DNA of 7,073 bases from Lachnospiraceae bacterium UBA935 (GCA_002293525.1 DBDJ01000031.1:1-7073); one strand, 5' to 3'; shown: positions 1 through 6,811, numbered from the stretch's first letter. Notes: a model not told the origin generated them from the letters alone. Translations and numbers: made by a program.

Positions 1-14
1 ACGGGCATGCCCGT
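1..14. repeat. 14-bp perfect palindrome at the window edge
   Basis: ACGGGCATGCCCGT is fully self-complementary. It abuts the window edge, so its context and any longer symmetry cannot be judged. It could be part of a larger hairpin or chance. Confidence 0.4.
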
Positions 15-21
15 CATACTA

Positions 22-65
22 AAGAAGCGGATTGAACAAGTTTAAAATGTTCAGTCCGCATTCTT
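22..65. terminator. Long hairpin downstream of glgP
   Basis: GCGGATTGAACA (27-38) pairs with TGTTCAGTCCGC (48-59) over 12 bp with one G-U, around a 9-nt loop. The stem extends by AAGAA (22-26) with TTCTT (61-65) across a single bulged A at 60. It lies about 105 nt after the glgP stop and is the likely end of that transcript. The T-tract after it on the minus strand is short (TTCTTT), so termination may be inefficient. Confidence 0.5.
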
Positions 66-88
66 CATTCAACGGTATTTTTATGGCT

Positions 89-109
89 GGGTGGCAAACG
101 GGTGGCAAA
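89..109. repeat. Two-copy GGGTGGCAAA repeat
   Basis: GGGTGGCAAA occurs at 89-98 and again at 100-109, an 11-bp step. It lies between the glgP stop and the hairpin at 22-65. It has no visible coding role and there is no recombinase in the window. Confidence 0.65.
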
Positions 110-168
110 TGCTTAAATTACTATTATGCTATCATTTAAACACCTTGAATTTGCCGCATTTATTTACG

Positions 169-2451
169 TCACAGCCGCCAGATATCGCGGTTATAGTCTG
201 CGATCGTCCGGTCTGATGAAAAGTAGCCTGCCTTCGCGATGTTGACGAGCATCATCTTCTTCCATTTCATCTCATCTTCATAATCGGCAAACATCTTATC
301 CTTGACCCGAATATAGTCCGCAAGATCCAGAAGCGTCATAAACCAGTCCTTATTCAGCAGTTCATCGTACAGCCGCTTGAGATTTTCCTTGTGGCCGGCT
401 TTTAGGGCCTGCTTGCCGATGATGAAATCGACTGCTTGCTTGATTACCGGGCTGTTCTTATAGTAATCCCTTGATACATAGGCCGGCTTGCCGCTTTTGA
501 TTTTTTCATAATGGCGGATCACGCTCTCTGCCTTCTCACCGAAAATATAGATGTTCTCATCCCCGACCAGTTCATGGATCTCGACGTTGGCTCCATCGGA
601 AGTGCCGATGGTCACGGCACCATTAAGCATCAGCTTCATATTGCCGGTTCCCGAGGCTTCCTTGGAAGCCAAAGAAATCTGTTCGGAAACATCACAGGCC
701 GGAATCAGCTTTTCCGCATAGCTGACGTTGTAGTTTTCTACCATCAGCACGGTCATATGCGGGCTTACCTCCGGGTCGTTGTTGACGATCTCCTGCAGAA
801 CCAGGATCAGGTGGATGATATCTCGGGCAATCACATAGGCCGGGGCCGCCTTGGCGCCAAATAGAAAGGTCAGCGGCGTAGACGGTATTTTTCCTCCTTT
901 GATTTCCAGGTATTTATGGATAATATAAAGGGCGTTCATCTGCTGGCGCTTGTATTCGTGGAGCCGCTTGATCTGGATGTCAAAGATGGAATTTTCATTG
1001 AGTACCAGGCCTTCCTTGGCTTTCACGAAAGCGGCCAGCTCCTTTTTCTTATTTTTCTTGATCTCGGCTATCTGATCCAGTACCGCCGGGTCATCCTTAT
1101 ATTCCAGCAGCCGTTCCAGTTTCGTCGCATCCTCCCGGTAGCCGTCGCCGATGATGGCGGTCAGCAAAGCCGCCAGTTCGCGGTTGCAGGATAAAAGCCA
1201 GCGGCGGAACGTAATCCCGTTGGTCTTGTTATTGAACTTGCCGGGATAAATCTCATAAAAAGGGAGCAGCTCGGTGCTTTTGAGGATGTCGGTATGAATG
1301 GCCGCGACCCCGTTCACCGAAAAGCCATAATGGATGTCGATATGGGCCATGTGGACCGTTTTATTGCTGTCGATGATCTGTACCGCTTCTTTCTTATAAT
1401 TTTCCCGGACTTTTTTGTCCAGGGCCTTGATGATCGGCACTAATTGGGGAACTACCTTGCGGAGATATTTGATTGGCCATTTTTCCAGCGCTTCCGCCAG
1501 GATGGTATGGTTGGTGTAGGCACAGGTCTTCCTGACCACGTCGATGGCCTCGGCCAGCGAAAAGCCTTTTTCTTCCGTCAGGATACGGATCAGCTCCGGG
1601 ATGATCATCGTCGGATGGGTGTCATTGATCTGGATTACGGCATGCTCATATAACTTCTTGAGGTCATGCTTTTTTTCCTGCATTTCCTGTAAAATAAGCC
1701 GGGCGGCATTGGCGGACATAAAATACTCCTGAGCAATGCGCAGCAGGTTCCCTGCTACGTCGGAATCATCCGGGTAGAGGAAGAGCGTCAGGTTCCGGCG
1801 GATGTTGTTTTTATTAAACTCAATCCCTTTTTTGACGATCCGTTCATCGGCACTTTCGATGTCAAATAAATGCAGTTTATTAATCCCCTTGCCATAACCG
1901 GCCACATCGATGTCATAGAGGCGTGAAGTCACCTTGTGGGGACCGAAATGAATGTCATAGGTCACATCAGTCCGGTGCAGCCAGGAATGCGGTTCAATCC
2001 AGTCATTCTTTTCGGCTTTTTGCAGCCTGTCTTCAAATACCTGCTTAAACAGGCCAAAATGATAACACAGGCCGATGCCGTCGCCCGGAAGCCCCAGGGC
2101 TGCAATAGAATCCAGGAAACAAGCAGCCAGCCTTCCCAGCCCGCCGTTGCCCAGCGAAGGTTCCGGCTCCAGTTCTTCGAGAACGTCAAGGCTCTTTCCT
2201 TTCACTGCCAGTAAATCACGGACAATATCATATATGCCTAGATTGAGCAGGTTATTGGCCAGCAAGCGGCCGATCAGGAACTCTGCTGAAATATAGTAGA
2301 CCTTTTTGGTCCCTTCTATTCTTTCGCTGTTTCCCATCAGCTGCCTGCATAACTGCAGCACCGCATAATAGGCTTCTTTGTCGGTAAGATTGGCCATGTC
2401 TTTGCCATACATATCTTTGGTAACCGACTCCAGTTTATTTTCCAAAGTCAT
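169..2451 (-). CDS. glgP: Glycogen phosphorylase (alpha-glucan phosphorylase, GT35)
   Basis: Cytoplasmic PLP-dependent enzyme that cleaves alpha-1,4-glucan ends with phosphate to give glucose-1-phosphate. The 760-residue product shows the family blocks in order: SAEFLIGR (about 55-62), NGGLGRLAACFLDS (102-115), INDTHP (275-280), TNHT (313-316), TNGITFRRWL (410-419), the phosphate-site segment KRLHEYKRQ (495-503), and the PLP-site segment EASGTGNMK (598-606), whose Lys606 should carry the cofactor. It is full length for the shorter bacterial form and intact, with stop TGA. The frame is open upstream with ATGs at 2535, 2514, 2478 and 2460. I chose 2451 because AAAAGGAG lies exactly 9 nt before it; the other ATGs lack a well-placed site. 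It has its own promoter (2581-2608) and is separated from the CheX-like gene by a hairpin. The family call is very secure; the start is likely but not proven. Confidence 0.95.
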   Translation of the reverse strand: MTLENKLESVTKDMYGKDMANLTDKEAYYAVLQLCRQLMGNSERIEGTKKVYYISAEFLIGRLLANNLLNLGIYDIVRDLLAVKGKSLDVLEELEPEPSLGNGGLGRLAACFLDSIAALGLPGDGIGLCYHFGLFKQVFEDRLQKAEKNDWIEPHSWLHRTDVTYDIHFGPHKVTSRLYDIDVAGYGKGINKLHLFDIESADERIVKKGIEFNKNNIRRNLTLFLYPDDSDVAGNLLRIAQEYFMSANAARLILQEMQEKKHDLKKLYEHAVIQINDTHPTMIIPELIRILTEEKGFSLAEAIDVVRKTCAYTNHTILAEALEKWPIKYLRKVVPQLVPIIKALDKKVRENYKKEAVQIIDSNKTVHMAHIDIHYGFSVNGVAAIHTDILKSTELLPFYEIYPGKFNNKTNGITFRRWLLSCNRELAALLTAIIGDGYREDATKLERLLEYKDDPAVLDQIAEIKKNKKKELAAFVKAKEGLVLNENSIFDIQIKRLHEYKRQQMNALYIIHKYLEIKGGKIPSTPLTFLFGAKAAPAYVIARDIIHLILVLQEIVNNDPEVSPHMTVLMVENYNVSYAEKLIPACDVSEQISLASKEASGTGNMKLMLNGAVTIGTSDGANVEIHELVGDENIYIFGEKAESVIRHYEKIKSGKPAYVSRDYYKNSPVIKQAVDFIIGKQALKAGHKENLKRLYDELLNKDWFMTLLDLADYIRVKDKMFADYEDEMKWKKMMLVNIAKAGYFSSDRTIADYNRDIWRL

Positions 2452-2460
2452 ACTTGCCAT

Positions 2461-2468
2461 CTCCTTTT
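2461..2468 (-). promoter_or_regulatory. Ribosome binding site that fixes the glgP start
   Basis: On the minus strand this reads AAAAGGAG and ends 9 nt before the ATG at 2451-2449. It lies inside the codons that would be used by an upstream start at 2478, and it directly abuts the ATG at 2460, which is too close to use it. This is the main argument for the 2451 start. Confidence 0.7.
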
Positions 2469-2539
2469 GAATATCCATTTTATTACCCCGTCTCCGCCAA
2501 ATTGCATCCGGCATCTTCAGCGGACTTAAAATCAATAGC

Positions 2540-2553
2540 TGAAAGTGTTTTCT
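2540..2553. promoter_or_regulatory. Weak candidate cre (CcpA) site in the glgP leader
   Basis: The sequence TGAAAGTGTTTTCT resembles the catabolite-responsive element core (TGAAARCGYTTTCA-like), but the central CG reads TG and the last A is T. It would lie about 20-35 nt downstream of the inferred glgP transcription start, a position where CcpA can act as a roadblock. The match is imperfect and no CcpA gene is visible, so this is only a suggestion. Confidence 0.25.
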
Positions 2554-2580
2554 TCCGGCTTTTCCACTCTGCTTCTATTC

Positions 2581-2608
2581 ATTATATCATATAACAAAAG
2601 AGTGATAA
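2581..2608 (-). promoter_or_regulatory. glgP promoter with extended -10
   Basis: On the minus strand the -10 is TATAAT (2586-2581), preceded by TGA to give the extended form TGATATAAT (2589-2581). A weak -35, TTATCA (2608-2603), sits 16 nt upstream. Transcription would start near 2574, leaving a leader of about 120 nt before the ATG at 2451. The -35 falls inside the hairpin at 2596-2624, so promoter and hairpin overlap. Confidence 0.65.
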
Positions 2609-2624
2609 TGTCTATCACCCTTTT
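2596..2624 (-). terminator. Hairpin downstream of the CheX-like gene, terminator or operator
   Basis: A 12-bp stem with one G-U pair and a 5-nt loop: on the minus strand AAAAGGGTGATA, loop GACAT, then TATCACTCTTTT. It ends in four T, and the A-rich and T-rich arms would let it work in both directions. It lies about 80 nt after the CheX-like stop codon and could end that transcript. Its inner part, GTGATA-N5-TATCAC, is also a good protein-binding dyad over the glgP -35, so it may be an operator as well as, or instead of, a terminator. Confidence 0.5.
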
Positions 2625-2639
2625 GCCTATCTTTTCTTT

Positions 2640-2669
2640 ATATTCCGGCATATTCCTGCATATTTCCGC
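2640..2669. repeat. Three-copy 10-bp tandem repeat
   Basis: Three adjacent 10-bp units on the plus strand: ATATTCCGGC (2640-2649), ATATTCCTGC (2650-2659) and ATATTTCCGC (2660-2669), with a degenerate fourth start at 2670. The array lies between the CheX-like stop codon and the hairpin at 2596-2624. It has no evident coding role. Confidence 0.7.
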
Positions 2670-2705
2670 ATAATTCTACACGGCAGCTGTTCCCGCTTTC
2701 GAATG

Positions 2706-3596
2706 TCAGCATTCGGCTATCGTGACCAGATTCATCATATTGATCAGCAGATAAAACGTACTGCCTCTTTCCACCAGCGGAAGCACCAGCATTCTGTCGA
2801 CTTTAATCTCTTTCATCGCCAGATAATTGCGCGGCGGCAGCAGATCCAGGACAGCCCCGTCTTGGCTAAGCGCTGAAGCATATTGGCTGCTGATGTCGTT
2901 GATGATTTCGCCGATCACGTCCAGAACTTCTTCATTCACTTCTTCATACTGGTCATGCATATACCGGGAAGCGACTGCCGCCAATGCCTGATCCTTCCCT
3001 ACCATAGCCAGGGAAAAGCCGGTTTTGCCTTCAACAAATTGAATCGTGCCGTTGGACGCTTCGAATTGATCCGTAATAAATGCTTTCAAAGGATAGATCC
3101 GGGAATCCACATTGCGGATCAGAATGCGGACAGCCACGCAGGCCGCATCAATAAAATGTGACGCTTCCTCAGGAAAATACATCGGAAGGATCCGGTTTAC
3201 ATCGTCACTTTTCAAGTCTTCCAGATCCGCTATCGTAAGATCATTATTCTGCTGAAAGTCCACCAGATATTCTTCCAGCTCCACAATATTCATCAACTTC
3301 TGGTTCTCAAGGGTCTGGGCAAATGACATGTAAGAATCGCCCTGTTTCCTCAACAAAGAATTCACCTGGCCCTCGGTCAGATATCCCCGGTCAATAGCAA
3401 TCTCAGCAAATTCACGGTCAGAATCAGTCTCGGCATTGATGGACTTGACCTCATCATAGGATAAAATCCCTTCCGATACGGCTATCAGTCCTAACTTCGC
3501 CCTTACCCGCTTCTTTTTCTTCAATATCTCACCAAACTGTTCCTTGGTAATCAGCCCGCGGCCCAGTAAATAATTACCGATGATGTGTGATACCAT
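2706..3596 (-). CDS. CheX-like phosphatase-fold protein with N-terminal MshEN-like repeats
   Basis: Predicted soluble protein of 296 residues with two parts. The C-terminal part (about 135-296) resembles the CheC/CheX family, which dephosphorylates CheY~P. It contains the family signature: Asp226, Glu230 and Asn233 in DxxxExxN spacing, then Pro254/Pro255 about 21 residues on. The N-terminal part (1-115) reads as four 24-residue units at 5-28, 34-57, 62-85 and 91-114, each with a hydrophobic pair, Gly (Lys in unit 4), another hydrophobic pair and a later Leu/Val. Spacers are 5, 4 and 5 residues. That is the geometry of two tandem MshEN domains, known for cyclic-di-GMP binding, but the leading Arg and final Gln are mostly not kept. 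GGAGGGGG (3608-3601) precedes the ATG. No chemotaxis gene is nearby and I see no strong promoter, so it is probably co-transcribed with pfp. The substrate is unknown. Confidence 0.8.
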   Translation of the reverse strand: MVSHIIGNYLLGRGLITKEQFGEILKKKKRVRAKLGLIAVSEGILSYDEVKSINAETDSDREFAEIAIDRGYLTEGQVNSLLRKQGDSYMSFAQTLENQKLMNIVELEEYLVDFQQNNDLTIADLEDLKSDDVNRILPMYFPEEASHFIDAACVAVRILIRNVDSRIYPLKAFITDQFEASNGTIQFVEGKTGFSLAMVGKDQALAAVASRYMHDQYEEVNEEVLDVIGEIINDISSQYASALSQDGAVLDLLPPRNYLAMKEIKVDRMLVLPLVERGSTFYLLINMMNLVTIAEC

Positions 3597-3638
3597 GTTA
3601 CCCCCTCCGCAAATCTCATATTACCCGTACGCATTTAA

Positions 3639-3730
3639 TTTTATCTTTGAAATTTGCCCTTATCTTTTATCTTTGAAATTTGCCCTTATCTTTTATTTTT
3701 GATATTTTGCCCTTTATCTTTTATCTTTAG
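3639..3730. repeat. 26-bp tandem repeat, about 3.5 copies, overlapping the pfp 3' end
   Basis: Two identical 26-bp units (3639-3664 and 3665-3690), a diverged 28-bp unit (3691-3718) and a partial unit (3719-3730). Each begins TTTTATCTTTGAAATTTGCC or a close variant. The array fills most of the pfp to CheX-like gap, and its last part encodes the final residues and TAA stop of pfp. The units abut with no spacers, so this is not a CRISPR array. Confidence 0.85.
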
Positions 3731-4955
3731 TTCTTACCAGATGACGAGGCATCCCATTGATAAACAGCGGCTGCAGTTCGCCCATGATGAGCGGTCTGGC
3801 GTATTTGATATATTCTTCTGTCAAGCCGCAGCCGTCTTCGGTAATCCATTCTTGAGGAACGCCTCTTTCGACATTGGCGATGGCATGGATGTCATAGGCA
3901 CTGGTTCCGCACTGATACGGATCGTCGCCGTTGCGGTTCAGCGTGATCATCATGCCGGTCTTGCCTTCTTCCGCAGCGATAACGGCATCATGGCCTACCT
4001 GGAACGCTTCGTTGATGTCAGTCAGGGAAGCTAAGTGGGTCGCGGCGCGCTGCAAGGTAGAAAACTCGATCGCCCGGGTCTTGAGCCCGGTCTCGGCTGC
4101 TACTTTATTGGCAAGCGTGGCGGCACAGCCGGATAACTGCTTATGACCGAAAGCATCGACAAAATCAGAGGCATTGCCCAGTTCACATACGAAACGGCCG
4201 TCGGCCAGGGACACGCCTTCCGATACTGCGATTACTACCGAAGATTTGGTAGCCGCCAGATGTTTTACTTTTTCCATGAACTGATCCATGTCAAAAGTGA
4301 CTTCCGGCATATAGACCGCATCCGGTCCGGAACAGTCCTCGCCTTTTGAAAGGGCGGCGGCGGCCGTCAGCCAGCCGGCATGACGTCCCATGATCTCCAC
4401 GATCGTTATCGTGGGCTTCTCAACTCCGAAGGATTCGTTGTCACGGATGATTTCTTTCATGCTGGTAGCAATATATTTGGCTGCCGAACCGTAACCGGGA
4501 CAATGGTCGGTAATCGGCAGGTCGTTATCGATGGTCTTGGGAACTCCCATAAACCTCTGCGGCTTCCCATGGGCCGCGGCATAATCGGAAAGCATCTTTA
4601 CGGTATCCATGGAGTCGTTGCCGCCGGCATAGAATAAACATTCGATGTCGTGCTTTTCCATGATCTCAAATACTTTCTCATAAGTATCTTCATGGCCTTC
4701 GATTTTCGGCATTTTGAACCGGCAGGAGCCTAAAAATGCGGAAGGTGTCCGCTTCAATAATTCCAGCCCGGCCTCATCGGCAAGATAATCATCCAGATCA
4801 CATAGATTGTCCTGTAAAAAACCCTGGATGCCATGAACCATGCCATATATTTTCTTTACGCCTAATTTCCTGGCAGCCGCATATACACCCGCTACAGACG
4901 AGTTAATTACAGCGGTGGGTCCGCCGGACTGTCCAACAACAATATTTCCTTTCAT
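3714..4955 (-). CDS. pfp: Pyrophosphate-type 6-phosphofructokinase
   Basis: Cytoplasmic glycolytic enzyme that phosphorylates fructose-6-phosphate to fructose-1,6-bisphosphate. The 413-residue product has GGPTAVIN (11-18), GGNDSMDT (111-118), PKTIDND (139-145, with catalytic Asp143 and Asp145) and MGRHAGW (189-195). In ATP enzymes the corresponding segments read GGDGS and PGTIDND. Asp114 in place of the second Gly, and Lys140 in place of Gly, are the residues linked to pyrophosphate use, where the reaction is reversible. Asn113 replaces the more usual Asp of GGDDS. The start is well supported: AAAAGGAG (4969-4962) is 6 nt before the ATG, and an extended -10 promoter lies 34 nt upstream. The stop is TAA, inside a tandem repeat. 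The next gene follows after 117 nt with no clear terminator. The family is certain; phosphoryl donor preference is inferred from motifs. Confidence 0.93.
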   Translation of the reverse strand: MKGNIVVGQSGGPTAVINSSVAGVYAAARKLGVKKIYGMVHGIQGFLQDNLCDLDDYLADEAGLELLKRTPSAFLGSCRFKMPKIEGHEDTYEKVFEIMEKHDIECLFYAGGNDSMDTVKMLSDYAAAHGKPQRFMGVPKTIDNDLPITDHCPGYGSAAKYIATSMKEIIRDNESFGVEKPTITIVEIMGRHAGWLTAAAALSKGEDCSGPDAVYMPEVTFDMDQFMEKVKHLAATKSSVVIAVSEGVSLADGRFVCELGNASDFVDAFGHKQLSGCAATLANKVAAETGLKTRAIEFSTLQRAATHLASLTDINEAFQVGHDAVIAAEEGKTGMMITLNRNGDDPYQCGTSAYDIHAIANVERGVPQEWITEDGCGLTEEYIKYARPLIMGELQPLFINGMPRHLVRTKDKR

Positions 4956-4988
4956 GTTTTTCTCCTTTTCGTATATTTATCCAAAACG

Positions 4989-5017
4989 ATTATAGCAGAA
5001 ATTGTCATCTATCACAA
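4989..5017 (-). promoter_or_regulatory. pfp promoter with extended -10
   Basis: On the minus strand: -35 TTGTGA (5017-5012), a 17-nt spacer, and -10 TATAAT (4994-4989) preceded by TGC to give an extended -10. The start point would be near 4982, giving a short leader of about 27 nt. Nothing resembling an intrinsic terminator separates it from the upstream VWA gene, so read-through from that gene may add to its transcription. Confidence 0.75.
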
Positions 5018-5018
5018 T
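5001..5018. promoter_or_regulatory. Operator-like dyad over the pfp -35 and spacer
   Basis: The plus-strand sequence ATTGTCATCTATCACAAT is an imperfect palindrome in which 14 of 18 positions are symmetric, with outer arms ATTGT and ACAAT. It covers the -35 and the upstream part of the spacer, where a bound repressor would block RNA polymerase. The minus strand contains GTGATAGA, also found in the hairpin over the glgP promoter. The regulator is unknown. Confidence 0.45.
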
Positions 5019-5055
5019 AGGAAATATGGCCACTGAACTGCGCATGGATACAGCA

Positions 5056-5119
5056 CTGATACCGCCCTGATACCGAACTGATACCGCCACTGATGCCCCC
5101 CCATTATGCCGACGCTGAT
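5056..5119. repeat. Short 11-12-bp tandem repeat between the VWA gene and pfp
   Basis: CTGAT followed by ACC or GCC recurs at 5056, 5067, 5078 and 5090 (steps of 11, 11 and 12 bp) and again at 5115. The first three copies read CTGATACCG. The array follows the VWA stop codon at once and ends before the pfp promoter. No terminator-like hairpin with a T-run was seen in this gap. Confidence 0.7.
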
Positions 5120-5125
5120 GCCCTG

Positions 5126-6727
5126 CTAATTCCTATATGCCAGCTCTGCCAGTTCGTAGAATTCTTCTCGGTATTCGTCATGTAAGGTCATTTCTTCTAG
5201 GACTGAAAGGACATGGTCGAGGGATGCCTCGCCCTTATTTTCGCTCTGCGAAGCCAACAGGCCGAATTCGGCTACTGCAGCGGCAAATTTCCAGTCCTGG
5301 CTCGGATCATCGCGGTAACTACGATAATCCACCGGGTAGTCCAGCTGGCTGGCGGTATCTTCAGACGGTTTTTTGTAGCGTATGCTGATGGTCAGCCACT
5401 CTTCGCTTTGCGCTATGCTGTCCGGGGATTCTTCATGATTTTCGGCATATTTCAGATCACTTGTGGCAATTCCGGTTAACGGCTCTGTCAGCTTGACTTC
5501 GTATAAAGCCGTCACGCTATGTCCGGCCCCTATTTCCCCGGCATCTTTGCTATCGTCTTTAAAGTCTTCCGCTGCCATCCGGCGGTTTTCATAGCCGATC
5601 AGGCGGTATTCCTGCACTACGGCGGGGTTGAATTCTACCTGAAACTTGACATCCTTACACACCGTGAGGAGCGTCGCGCCCATTTCCTGAACCAGGACCT
5701 TGCGGCTTTCCCGTTCCGAATCGATGTAAGCATAGTTGCCGTTGCCCTTGTCGGCCAGGGTTTCCATGTTATTGTCTTTGATATTACCGGTGCCGAAACC
5801 CAGGACGGACAGAAAAATCCCGCTTTCCCGCTTCTGGCTGATCAGTTCTTCGAGCTCATCCTCAGTGGTCAGGCCGACGTTCAGGTCGCCGTCGGTGGCT
5901 AAGATAACGCGGTTGTTGCCGCCTTCGATGAAATAAGCTTCCGCCAGTTCATAGGCGGTGATGATGCCGGCACTGCCGTGGGTGCCGCCGGCGGCATTCA
6001 GATCGTACAGGGCCTCTTTGATAATCTGGGTTTCGCTGCCCTTCACGCCTTCCAGCACGATGTCGTCGCTGCCGGCATAGGTTACGATTGACACCCGGTC
6101 TTTCCCGGAAAGGTTCTCGGTCAGCATGGCGAAAGACTCCTGCAGCAGGGGCAGTTTGTCAGGTTCTTCCATGGAACCGGATACGTCCAGCAAAAAAACC
6201 AGATTGGAGGCTGGTGCCTTACTGTAATCGATATCCTGAGTTTTCAGGCCGATCATCAGCAGTTCGGTTTCCGGATTCCAGGGACAGGCGGCGATTTCTG
6301 TCGTCACGCCGAAGGGTTCATTGCTCTCTGGCAGCTTATAGTCATAAGTAAAATAATTAAGCATTTCTTCGATTCTGACTGAACCTTCCGGAAAATCGTC
6401 GATCCCGTAGCCATCGCGGATCATCCGGCGCAGATTGCTGTAGGAAGCAGTATCCACATCGGCCGCAAAAGTTGAGAGCGGCTGTCTTGCCACGGAGGCA
6501 AAGCCGGTTTCGGTAATATCGCTGTACTCTTCCGTTCCCTGATCAATGACATCCGTGTCATAATTATATATAGAATCCATATAGCTGGTATCCGCTTCCG
6601 GTGCGCTGATCTCCGCGTAGTAAGCGCTGTCATTGCTTGCGCTCCCGCTTCTTTCTTCACTCGGGCCGCAGGCAGCAATGCCCAAGACCGCCCCTAATAA
6701 AAACCATGCCATTAATTTCCTTTTCAT
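5126..6727 (-). CDS. Lipoprotein with VWA domain, YfbK-like
   Basis: Predicted membrane-anchored extracytoplasmic protein of 533 residues. The N-terminus has Lys/Arg, a hydrophobic stretch and lipobox IAAC, so Cys20 is the likely lipidated residue. Residues 21-75 are an acidic, Ser/Tyr-rich linker. Residues 80-170 (with FAADVDTASYSNLRR) match the region that precedes the VWA domain in YfbK-type proteins. The VWA domain (about 174-355) has a complete metal-ion site: Asp181, Ser183 and Ser185 in DVSGSM, a candidate Thr249, and Asp279 in ATDGD. The remainder (360-533) resembles the C-terminal domain of the same family. AAAAAGGAGG (6745-6736) lies 8 nt before the ATG; the stop is TAG. VWA domains bind proteins through the metal, but the partner and role are unknown; nothing in the neighbourhood points to one. 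It has its own promoter at 6868-6896. Confidence 0.9.
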   Translation of the reverse strand: MKRKLMAWFLLGAVLGIAACGPSEERSGSASNDSAYYAEISAPEADTSYMDSIYNYDTDVIDQGTEEYSDITETGFASVARQPLSTFAADVDTASYSNLRRMIRDGYGIDDFPEGSVRIEEMLNYFTYDYKLPESNEPFGVTTEIAACPWNPETELLMIGLKTQDIDYSKAPASNLVFLLDVSGSMEEPDKLPLLQESFAMLTENLSGKDRVSIVTYAGSDDIVLEGVKGSETQIIKEALYDLNAAGGTHGSAGIITAYELAEAYFIEGGNNRVILATDGDLNVGLTTEDELEELISQKRESGIFLSVLGFGTGNIKDNNMETLADKGNGNYAYIDSERESRKVLVQEMGATLLTVCKDVKFQVEFNPAVVQEYRLIGYENRRMAAEDFKDDSKDAGEIGAGHSVTALYEVKLTEPLTGIATSDLKYAENHEESPDSIAQSEEWLTISIRYKKPSEDTASQLDYPVDYRSYRDDPSQDWKFAAAVAEFGLLASQSENKGEASLDHVLSVLEEMTLHDEYREEFYELAELAYRN

Positions 6728-6811
6728 AAAACTCTCCTCCTTTTTATGTAAAAATGTTATTAATTCTGCTGGTTAACCTTTGCCAGCTATGTTTTTTGGC
6801 TTTAAATTTTA

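Noticed and set aside
1..45. Plus-strand open frame of 14 codons ending in TAA at 43-45 (possible tail of a gene to the left)
   Set aside because: Too short to judge, and its stop lies in the loop of the hairpin at 22-65, which would be an odd place for a gene end. No residues identify a family.
1962..2189. Minus-strand alternative frame of 75 codons within glgP
   Set aside because: Same strand but a different frame from a strongly conserved glycogen phosphorylase region; no homology is recognisable.
2633..2674. Tiny minus-strand open frame of 14 codons over the 10-bp repeat (ATG at 2674-2672)
   Set aside because: It has no ribosome binding site and its residues simply reflect the tandem repeat.
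3639..3730. CRISPR array
   Set aside because: The 26-bp units are directly adjacent with no unique spacers, and no cas genes are present.
3654..4034. Plus-strand open frame of 126 codons across the pfp 3' end
   Set aside because: It starts in the 26-bp repeat and runs antisense to pfp. The hydrophobic start is just the translated AT-rich repeat.
5519..5902. Plus-strand open frame of 127 codons inside the VWA gene
   Set aside because: It lies wholly antisense to a well-supported gene with conserved domains, has no ribosome binding site and no recognisable protein features. It is a shadow frame.
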